This document shows, piece by piece, positions 1-4,188 of a stretch of DNA of 5,709 nt. Numbering within the stretch: the first letter of the stretch is position 1; each line of letters starts with the position of its first letter. Location: assembly GCA_018815145.1 (NCBI GenBank), contig JAHIYL010000299.1, positions 1 through 5,709 of the forward strand. The letters are read 5' to 3'. The notes beneath the pieces were generated by a model. That model ran no database searches. It was not told where the DNA came from and saw only the letters and a program-made list of their open reading frames with translations. This stretch comes from Nanobdellota archaeon. GTDB taxonomy: Archaea > Nanobdellota > Nanobdellia > Woesearchaeales > GW2011-AR15. The position numbers and the translations under genes are program-made.

Positions 1-1
1 A

Positions 2-421
2 AAAGAAAGAGATGGTGTAATTTATAATGAAGGTAATAAATTAATTTTCCAATATAGACCTGACACCGAAGGTGCTATGAATAAAACTGTTGATACTTGG
101 ATTGAAGCAGTAAAAACACATTATGATGGAGAAAAAATTCCACTAGACTTTTCTGCGATTGCAGGAGGTTTTACAAATGATGTTTATGTAGATGCATTAT
201 TTGGTGATTATGCTTTGCAATTATATATACCTAATGGAAGTACAAAACAACATTATGGTACAAACATAAAAACAATTGCTCAAAAAATGAGAACTGAACT
301 ACGTGAAATAGTAGATATTGTTGATAGAAACCAGCAAGTAGTAAGATCTCCTGATAAATTTAGACTACTTGGAATTGTTGCTGGGGAAGATGATAATTCC
401 AATGGAATTGTTTTGTGTTAA
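2..421 (+). CDS. 3' end of a hypothetical protein (5' end outside window)
   Basis: The frame is open from the window edge to TAA at 419-421 and gives 139 visible residues. An ATG at 77 exists, but the frame stays open upstream with protein-like sequence (reading ...NKLIFQYRPDTEGAMNKT), so 77 is most likely internal and the gene begins outside the window. I do not recognise the family. The visible part is soluble and mixed alpha/beta in character: no membrane segment, no signal peptide, no cysteine pairs or metal motif. It has an aromatic, beta-rich middle (VYVDALFGDYALQLYIP) and a charged helical stretch (AQKMRTELREIVDIVDR). Base composition is clearly AT-rich, closer to the LAGLIDADG gene at 4189 than to the housekeeping genes in the middle. 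The gene ends directly at an oligo-T terminator and 51 bases before an attC-like inverted repeat, so it could be a cassette-type passenger gene, but this is inference. Confidence 0.6.
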   Translation, partial: KERDGVIYNEGNKLIFQYRPDTEGAMNKTVDTWIEAVKTHYDGEKIPLDFSAIAGGFTNDVYVDALFGDYALQLYIPNGSTKQHYGTNIKTIAQKMRTELREIVDIVDRNQQVVRSPDKFRLLGIVAGEDDNSNGIVLC

Positions 422-435
422 TTTTTTTTATTTTT
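422..435 (+). terminator. oligo-T archaeal-type terminator
   Basis: Directly after the TAA of the upstream gene come eight T, one A and five T. Archaeal RNA polymerase typically terminates at U-rich tracts without needing a hairpin, and no hairpin is seen before this one. Position right behind a stop codon supports the call. Confidence 0.5.
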
Positions 436-472
436 CAAAGCCCCTTCTATTAATAGCCGCAACTCAAATTGC

Positions 473-587
473 GTATAACATCAGCGTTAAACGAAGGTTT
501 TTGAGAGCGGAACGACCAAAGGGAGTGACCTCCAAAAACTTTGGGAGAGCGAGTGCAACGGAGCGAACCGTTTAACGCTTGTTAGGT
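473..587 (+). repeat. attC-like imperfect inverted repeat
   Basis: The left arm has TAACA (476-480), TC, then AGCGTTAAACG (483-493). The right arm has CGTTTAACGCT (569-579) followed by TGTTA (580-584). These pair as 11 bp plus 5 bp, with a two-base bulge (TC, 481-482) on one side only. The outer boxes GTATAAC (473-479) and GTTAGGT (581-587) resemble the R boxes of integron attC sites (RYYYAAC and GTTRRRY): the second fits fully, the first has one mismatch. The asymmetric bulge and the total length of 115 bases also fit attC sites. An inner pairing, GTTTTTGAG (497-505) with CTCCAAAAAC (530-539), is possible. It lies 51 bases behind a short gene in the same direction, as cassettes do. A MITE or simple palindromic repeat would look similar, and no integron-type integrase is in the window. 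Confidence 0.4.
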
Positions 588-603
588 TCTCTGAGGTTCT
601 GTG
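584..603. repeat. tandem 10-base repeat
   Basis: AGGTTCTCTG (584-593) is followed at once by AGGTTCTGTG (594-603), with nine of ten bases the same. It starts inside the right outer box of the attC-like repeat. Confidence 0.55.
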
Positions 604-606
604 ATC

Positions 607-764
607 TTGCGTAAGCAATCTGCGAAAAAAACAGATATTACCTCAGACGAGGAATAGCCTGCAAGGCGGTTTTGCTGAAAGCAAAAATTCCGAAGAGTAT
701 GACGCAGGTTTTTGATTAATTCCGAGCGAAGCGAGAGTAACTTTATCTCAAATATTCAAAAACC
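607..764. repeat. chain of short hairpins and a longer inverted repeat
   Basis: In order: TTGC-GTAA-GCAA (607-618, a GNRA-type tetraloop if transcribed), CCTC-AGAC-GAGG (641-652), GCCT-GCA-AGGC (657-667), TTTTGC-TGAAA-GCAAAA (670-686), and GGTTTTTGA/TCAAAAACC (707-715/756-764) enclosing a purine-rich GAGCGAAGCGAGAG stretch. Outer pairings ATATTAC/GTAATAT (635-641/767-773) and GTTAGGTTC/GAACATAAC (581-589/775-783, one mismatch) nest around them. The density of hairpins suggests a folded nucleic acid. Whether it acts as RNA or as DNA cannot be told. I do not recognise a known RNA family. Confidence 0.4.
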
Positions 765-782
765 GAGTAATATTGAACATAA

Positions 783-837
783 CATCTATTAGACGCAGTT
801 AATCACCTCTTTGTCCAGTGGCTGCGTCTTCGAGATG
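783..837. repeat. stem-loop spanning the 3' end of the small minus-strand gene
   Basis: CATCT (783-787) pairs with AGATG (833-837). After a 3x3 internal loop, AGACGCAG (791-798) pairs with CTGCGTCT (822-829). The 23-base loop contains the stop codon of the minus-strand gene. It may protect or terminate that transcript, but there is no strong T-run directly behind it on the minus strand. Confidence 0.4.
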
Positions 838-1008
838 CTGATGTGCAGATTCAAGCCTCTGAATGGTTTTCTCATGTATGGACTGCCATACTGCCATCCT
901 GTAGCCGACTGTCTTCTGTTTTTTCAAGAGCCACTTCATAAGGTGCGAGAAATCAAGGATTATGTCCTCGTATTCGACTATTAATTTGCTTATTTCTTTT
1001 TTGTTCAT
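799..1008 (-). CDS. small hypothetical protein, 69 residues
   Basis: The frame runs from ATG at 1008-1006 to TAA at 801-799. The start is supported by a strong archaeal ribosome binding site GAGGTGAT (1021-1014) five bases upstream. Another ATG at 1013-1011 runs into a stop after two codons. The protein is highly charged and helical, with an amphipathic N-terminal half (KKEISKLIVEYEDIILDF) and a tryptophan/lysine patch (MKWLLKKQK); a short coiled coil or DNA-associated role is possible. There is no membrane segment, and I recognise no family. No TATA box lies at the usual place, about 35 bases before the start, so its promoter is unclear. It is divergent from the recombinase, and its 3' end runs into a stem-loop. 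A start site this good makes a real gene more likely than not, but a decaying gene is possible. Confidence 0.55.
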   Translation of the reverse strand: MNKKEISKLIVEYEDIILDFSHLMKWLLKKQKTVGYRMAVWQSIHEKTIQRLESAHQHLEDAATGQRGD

Positions 1009-1013
1009 TTCAT

Positions 1014-1021
1014 ATCACCTC
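1014..1021 (-). promoter_or_regulatory. ribosome binding site GAGGTGAT
   Basis: Eight bases complementary to the conserved 3' end of 16S rRNA, five bases before the ATG at 1008. This fixes the start of the small minus-strand gene. It is part of a 12-base arm repeated in inverted orientation at 1127-1138. Confidence 0.6.
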
Positions 1022-1154
1022 AAATTTTTATAGAAAAAATAACATCCATAAGATGGTTCTCATATGATTTTATGAATTATTCAGATAATCATAATGAATG
1101 TGCCCATCTGTCAAAAAAATCCCAATATTTGAGGTGATTGAAGCAAAAAATAAT

Positions 1155-1190
1155 TGCAAAATTATGGACCACTGGTCACAGGACAGTCGC
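1155..1190 (+). promoter_or_regulatory. shared upstream element, copy 1 (before the recombinase promoter)
   Basis: It consists of TGCAAAATTATG (1155-1166) and TGGTCACAGGACA (1173-1185), followed by GTCGC. A near-identical arrangement occurs at 4086-4130 before another plus-strand promoter. The stretch GACCA-C-TGGTC (1167-1177) is a perfect palindrome around one base, as expected for a dimeric regulator. The TATA box starts 15 bases after GGACA. It lies in the open 5' extension of the recombinase frame, which argues that this extension is not translated. Confidence 0.5.
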
Positions 1191-1200
1191 TCGCCAGATA

Positions 1201-1208
1201 TTTATATG
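1201..1208 (+). promoter_or_regulatory. TATA box of the recombinase gene
   Basis: TTTATATG is centred about 35 bases before the ATG at 1239. With archaeal transcription starting about 26 bases after the TATA centre, the leader would be roughly ten bases and would carry the GTGAT binding site. The same spacing is seen before the formyltransferase and GTPase genes. Confidence 0.55.
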
Positions 1209-1238
1209 TATTTGAACCACATTATGGCTGTGATTAAC

Positions 1239-2084
1239 ATGAAAATAAAAAAAATTGAAAAATTCGGCAATGATTCAATGGAAAACCTTAGGCTTGAACT
1301 CAGGCTGAGAGGATATTCTGAAAAGACAAGAGATGCATATGTATTCTATAACAGGAAATTTTTAAGATTCATTGGTAAGACACCGAAATATGTAAGGAAA
1401 AGCGACATAATGAGATACATCTGTTATATGTTGGACAGAGGCCTAAAAAAAAACTCAATAAACCTTGCGATAAGCTCACTGCTCTTCTATTACAGGGAAA
1501 TATTAAAAAGGCGGTTCCAAATCCATCGCCTGAAAAAGAGCCAAAGGTTTTATCCGGTGCTCACAAGAAAAGAATTGAATAGGCTGTTTACCACTGCTAA
1601 AAACAAGAAACACCTTCTTCTCCTGAAATTCTTATATTCAACAGGAGTAAGGATAAGTGAAGCTGTGAATATTAGGATTGAAGACATTGACTACGAGTCT
1701 GAGATTATAATTGTAAGATCTGGAAAAGGAAACAAGGATAGGATAGTAAAGATGGGTGAAAGACTGTCAAAGGCAATTCAGGATTATCTGCATAACAGGA
1801 ATATTGGATCAGAGTATCTCTTTGAGAAAGAGGGCGCACATATCGCTGCCAGGACCGGACAGGCAATAGTTAAGAACCATGCAAAAATTGCCGGAATCGT
1901 AAAAAATGTCACCCCGCACACTTTCAGGAGAAGCTATGCGACTCACCTGTTTGAAGACAAGGTGGATATGGAAATGATCCAAAAGATGATGGGGCACAAC
2001 AATTGTTCGACGACAAAGGGTTATATAAGAACCGCAAAGATAGATTTCAATGAATTCAAGGCGCCGCTTGATTCTCTTGCCTAG
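1239..2084 (+). CDS. xerA: XerA-like tyrosine recombinase
   Basis: A site-specific tyrosine recombinase of the XerA/XerC/XerD type, 281 residues. Family members break and rejoin DNA through a tyrosine; chromosomal Xer proteins resolve dimers at dif, while others integrate mobile DNA. An N-terminal core-binding (SAM-like) domain spans about residues 15-92, the catalytic domain about 105-275. All catalytic residues are visible: R138 (STGVRISEAV), K163 (SGKGNKDR), H227 and R230 (TPHTFR), H253 (MMGHNN) and the nucleophile Y262 (TTKGYIRT). The C-terminus KAPLDSL matches the SPLDxL-type tail common in Xer-like proteins. The frame is open back to 1098, but I chose ATG 1239: GTGAT sits four bases before it, the TATA box is 35 bases upstream, and the length fits XerA. 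It lacks the extra helix region between K and HxxR that marks integron integrases (IntI). Whether its target is dif or a mobile att site cannot be told here. Confidence 0.85.
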   Translation: MKIKKIEKFGNDSMENLRLELRLRGYSEKTRDAYVFYNRKFLRFIGKTPKYVRKSDIMRYICYMLDRGLKKNSINLAISSLLFYYREILKRRFQIHRLKKSQRFYPVLTRKELNRLFTTAKNKKHLLLLKFLYSTGVRISEAVNIRIEDIDYESEIIIVRSGKGNKDRIVKMGERLSKAIQDYLHNRNIGSEYLFEKEGAHIAARTGQAIVKNHAKIAGIVKNVTPHTFRRSYATHLFEDKVDMEMIQKMMGHNNCSTTKGYIRTAKIDFNEFKAPLDSLA

Positions 2085-2104
2085 ATGCCTTTCATCAGTA
2101 AAAC

Positions 2105-2114
2105 TTTTTATATT
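2105..2114 (+). promoter_or_regulatory. TATA box of the formyltransferase gene
   Basis: TTTTTATATT lies between the recombinase stop and the next gene, with its centre about 35 bases before the ATG at 2146. The predicted start of transcription is near 2136, giving a short leader with the AGGTGA binding site. So the gene has its own promoter despite the short gap to the recombinase. Confidence 0.55.
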
Positions 2115-2145
2115 CTGTTCTTTTCTTGAAATTTAGGTGAATCAT

Positions 2146-2766
2146 ATGCAGAAATCAAACAATATCGCTGTCCTTGCTTCTACAAAAGGAACAGATATGC
2201 AGGGAATAATAGATGCTATTGAAACTGGAATACTTGATGCAAATATAAAAATAGTCATTTCAAATAAAAAAGATGCCTATGCTCTGGAAAGAGCAAAAAA
2301 ACACAATCTCAGATCAATTTTTCTTGATCCAAAAGGAAAATCAAGAGAAGAATATGACCGAAAAGTCTCAGAATTGATTGAAGAATTTGACTGCCAATTG
2401 ATCCTTCTAATTGGTTACATGAAGATAATGAGCAGCTGGTTTGTGCAAAAGTACCTGAATCAAGTCATGAACATACACCCGTCACTACTTCCAGCATATG
2501 CAGGCGGCATGGACCTGAATGTGCATGAAGAGGTCATAAAGCGCGGATGCAAAGTGACTGGTGCATCCCTGATATTCATTGATGAAGGTGCTGACACAGG
2601 TCCGATAATACTGCAGAGGACTGTCCCGGTGGAATACTCAGATACTCCTGATACACTCAAGGTAAAGGTGCAGAAAGCTGAAGTGGATATCCTGCTGGAA
2701 GGTATAAGATTATTTTTCAAAAAGAGACTTGCTGTTGAGGGGAAAAAAGTCAAAATACTTGCCTGA
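2146..2766 (+). CDS. purN: PurN-like phosphoribosylglycinamide formyltransferase
   Basis: A cytoplasmic formyltransferase of the PurN fold, 206 residues (E. coli PurN has 212). PurN moves a formyl group from 10-formyltetrahydrofolate to glycinamide ribonucleotide, the third step of purine synthesis. Visible landmarks are the N-terminal Rossmann strand (NIAVLAST), the folate-side motif GYMKIM (residues 90-95), the catalytic block NIHPSLLP with N109 and H111, and DEGADTGPIILQ with the catalytic aspartate at D150. The usual phosphate-binding GSN is GTD here (residues 15-17), and GGMDLNVHE replaces the common GLHAHE, so a related substrate is possible. I chose ATG 2146 over the in-frame GTG at 2137 because AGGTGA (2135-2140) is the binding site and would overlap the GTG. 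No other purine gene is in the window. It ends 25 bases from the convergent GTPase gene. Confidence 0.75.
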   Translation: MQKSNNIAVLASTKGTDMQGIIDAIETGILDANIKIVISNKKDAYALERAKKHNLRSIFLDPKGKSREEYDRKVSELIEEFDCQLILLIGYMKIMSSWFVQKYLNQVMNIHPSLLPAYAGGMDLNVHEEVIKRGCKVTGASLIFIDEGADTGPIILQRTVPVEYSDTPDTLKVKVQKAEVDILLEGIRLFFKKRLAVEGKKVKILA

Positions 2767-2791
2767 TGCACCAGGATAAATATTTGTCGGA

Positions 2792-3001
2792 CTACTTGTT
2801 GAACACTATCTCAATGACATCCCTGTGCACTAGTTCCTGCTCTTTTTTCATAGCAATCTTTGTCTTGACATTGACAGCCCGAATAAAATTCTTGCCAATA
2901 TCTGTATGCAGCCGGAATGCAAAATCAAGGGCAGTGGTCTTTGCAGGCATCAAAAAGCAGTCAGGTATCACTCTTCCTTCTGAATCCTCAAGCTTGTTCA
3001 C
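2792..3001 (-). CDS. TGS domain, detached C-terminal part of the YchF-like GTPase
   Basis: This frame encodes what is normally the C-terminal end of the neighbouring GTPase: GRVIPDCFLMP, then TALDFAFRLHTDIGKNFIRAVNVKTK and HRDVIEIV, a clear TGS domain (the RNA/ribosome-associated fold of YchF, Drg and ThrRS). It overlaps the upstream frame by four bases (GTGA: GTG 3001-2999, TGA 3000-2998). GGAGG lies just before the GTG, but with only one base of spacing, so efficient independent initiation is doubtful. One added base in the run at 3006-3007 would fuse both parts into a protein of about 401 residues reading FPGGVNKLEDSEG, close to the usual length of the archaeal family. So this is most likely the 3' part of a frameshifted gene or a sequencing error, and less likely a real split gene. 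Confidence 0.65.
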   Translation of the reverse strand: MNKLEDSEGRVIPDCFLMPAKTTALDFAFRLHTDIGKNFIRAVNVKTKIAMKKEQELVHRDVIEIVFNK

Positions 3002-3996
3002 TCCTCCGGAAATATGGCAATATAACCAAGCAAGTCAAATACAGCGCTGTTCAAAACCTGCTGAACACCTGTTGATGTGAATTTTTTAAGTACGTTTTCT
3101 TTTATGAAATCAAGTGCTGCTTTTTGTTTGTCAGAGAGTTTTTCTTCTCCGGTTTTTGTAATAGAAAAATCACTTTCACCCGGAATATAATCAATCAATT
3201 CATGCTTTTTTGCTTCTTTAAGTGCAAGTTCAGCTTCTGCACTGACAGGGATCATGATATAGTTAGGAAATTCCCTCTTTATCCGTTCGTAGTTCTCCTT
3301 TCCGCATGATATATCAGCCTTGTTTGCTGCAATTATTATGGGCTTAGTCTCTTTTCTCAGTTCCACTGCCAAAGCCCTGACATCATCTTCATTCCAATTC
3401 AGAAGTGGTTTTGCATCAAGATCCAGCCTCTTTATCACAGCTTTTGCAAGGTCCTCATCAACCTTTAATCCTGAAAACTGTTTTGCGATCGCTTTCTCAA
3501 CACCTGCCTTTTCCTGATTTGCCTGATAAGAGAATTTTCTCCAGATCTTGTTGAATATCCCCTGGTACCACATGTCAAGCTCAAATTCCAGGAATCTGAT
3601 ATCATTTGCAGGATCATAGCTTCCGGCAGGGACATTCTCTCCTTTTTCATTTGTGCTGCCAGATACATCAACAACATGGATCAATACATCTGCCTGCCGA
3701 AGGTCATCAAGGAACTGGTTGCCATGTCCTTTGCCTTCATATGCACCGGGTACAAGTCCTGCAACATCCATAAGTTTTACTGGGACAAATCTGTAACCTT
3801 TTTCAGAATATCCTTCCCTGGGATTACACTGTTTTCCAAAATCTTTACATACACAATCAATCTTAACAAACCCTACTCCCATGTTTGGTTTGATTGTAGT
3901 GAAAGGATAGCTAGCTATAGCTACATCCATGAGCGTCAAAGCTTTAAAAAAAGTTGATTTTCCTACTGAGGGTTTTCCTACTAGGCCTATGAACAT
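2998..3996 (-). CDS. Obg/YchF-type GTPase, missing its TGS domain by frameshift
   Basis: A translation-associated P-loop GTPase of the archaeal YchF-related family, 332 residues as read. Motifs are G1 GKPSVGKS (residues 7-14), the G2 region YPFTT (30-34), G3 DVAG (77-80) followed by the Obg-type LVPGAYEGKGHGNQFL, G4 NKAD (225-228) and G5 SAE (252-254). NKAD predicts GTP specificity, unlike bacterial YchF/OLA1, where the G4 motif is altered and ATP is used. A helical insert (about 130-200) follows the Obg motif. The reading stops after FDLLGYIAIFPEE, where relatives continue into a TGS domain; that domain is found in the overlapping frame at 2792-3001. The start at 3996 has GGTGAT three bases upstream and a TATA box 35 bases upstream. 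It converges with the formyltransferase and diverges from the LAGLIDADG gene. The family is cytoplasmic and ribosome-linked. Confidence 0.85.
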   Translation of the reverse strand: MFIGLVGKPSVGKSTFFKALTLMDVAIASYPFTTIKPNMGVGFVKIDCVCKDFGKQCNPREGYSEKGYRFVPVKLMDVAGLVPGAYEGKGHGNQFLDDLRQADVLIHVVDVSGSTNEKGENVPAGSYDPANDIRFLEFELDMWYQGIFNKIWRKFSYQANQEKAGVEKAIAKQFSGLKVDEDLAKAVIKRLDLDAKPLLNWNEDDVRALAVELRKETKPIIIAANKADISCGKENYERIKREFPNYIMIPVSAEAELALKEAKKHELIDYIPGESDFSITKTGEEKLSDKQKAALDFIKENVLKKFTSTGVQQVLNSAVFDLLGYIAIFPEE

Positions 3997-4026
3997 GTAA
4001 TCACCAACAACAGTGAAAATTAAATC

Positions 4027-4035
4027 TATTTATAA
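4027..4035 (-). promoter_or_regulatory. TATA box of the GTPase gene
   Basis: TTATAAATA on the minus strand has its centre 35 bases before the ATG at 3996. The predicted leader is about nine bases and contains GGTGAT (4005-4000). It is the same architecture as for the recombinase and the formyltransferase. Confidence 0.6.
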
Positions 4036-4085
4036 TATTTTGTGTTTAGTTTATCCTCATTTGATGTAATGAAAAGCAAGTGTTG

Positions 4086-4130
4086 TGCAAATTATGTTTT
4101 TGCCTTCCATTGGTCACTGGACATGTCCGC
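4086..4130 (+). promoter_or_regulatory. shared upstream element, copy 2 (before the LAGLIDADG gene promoter)
   Basis: It consists of TGCAAATTATG (4086-4096) and TGGTCACTGGACA (4111-4123), followed by TGTCCGC. The second block differs from copy 1 at a single position out of 13, and the first block by one missing A. GGACATGTCC (4119-4128) is a perfect 10-base palindrome. The TATA box starts 13 bases after GGACA, against 15 in copy 1. Conserved place and orientation relative to the promoter suggest an operator or activator site rather than a chance repeat. Confidence 0.5.
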
Positions 4131-4136
4131 ATAAGG

Positions 4137-4144
4137 TATATAAA
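4137..4144 (+). promoter_or_regulatory. TATA box of the LAGLIDADG gene
   Basis: TATATAAA is the best TATA box in the window together with that at 5638. Its centre is about 48 bases before ATG 4189, so the leader would be about 22 bases, longer than for the housekeeping genes, and without a clear GGTGAT-type site. Confidence 0.65.
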
Positions 4145-4188
4145 CAAAATCATTTAGGCATAACATTGGTAGAGATATTTTGATAAAA

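Larger units (their letters stand above)
422..798. other. non-coding, structure-rich intergenic region
   Basis: No credible gene is seen in about 377 bases. A plus-strand open frame running across the first part (to about 575) overlaps the upstream gene and has no protein-like features. The region is more GC-rich and more repetitive than its flanks. It holds an attC-like inverted repeat (473-587), a tandem 10-mer (584-603), four short hairpins (607-618, 641-652, 657-667, 670-686) and nested long-range inverted repeats (581-589/775-783, 635-641/767-773, 707-715/756-764). The motif GGTTTTTGA occurs at 496-504 and again at 707-715, each followed by GAGCG-type purine-rich sequence, so the two halves look related. 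It could be a MITE-like or cassette-recombination remnant, or a structured RNA. Confidence 0.6.

Noticed and set aside
475..1046. ATAACATC repeated three times (475-482, 779-786, 1039-1046)
   Set aside because: An eight-base AT-rich word with no constant spacing or flanks; chance is likely apart from its role in the attC-like arm.
1155..1210. Archaeal dif site for XerA
   Set aside because: The palindromes near the recombinase promoter do not have the 11-6-11 arrangement of dif sites, and a second copy lies before another gene at the same promoter distance.
1239..2084. Integron integrase (IntI) that would match the attC-like site
   Set aside because: The stretch between the catalytic lysine and HxxR lacks the extra IntI segment, the length fits XerA, and the gene points the same way as the supposed cassette.
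2460..2771. Minus-strand open frame opposite the formyltransferase
   Set aside because: It lies fully in antisense to a well-supported gene and shows no protein-like motif.
2998..3010. Programmed -1 frameshift in the GTPase
   Set aside because: There is no slippery X XXY YYZ heptamer and no obvious downstream stimulator; a missing base explains it more simply.
3320..3957. Plus-strand and alternative minus-strand open frames across the GTPase
   Set aside because: They are shadows of the GTPase frame, low in complexity and without binding sites.
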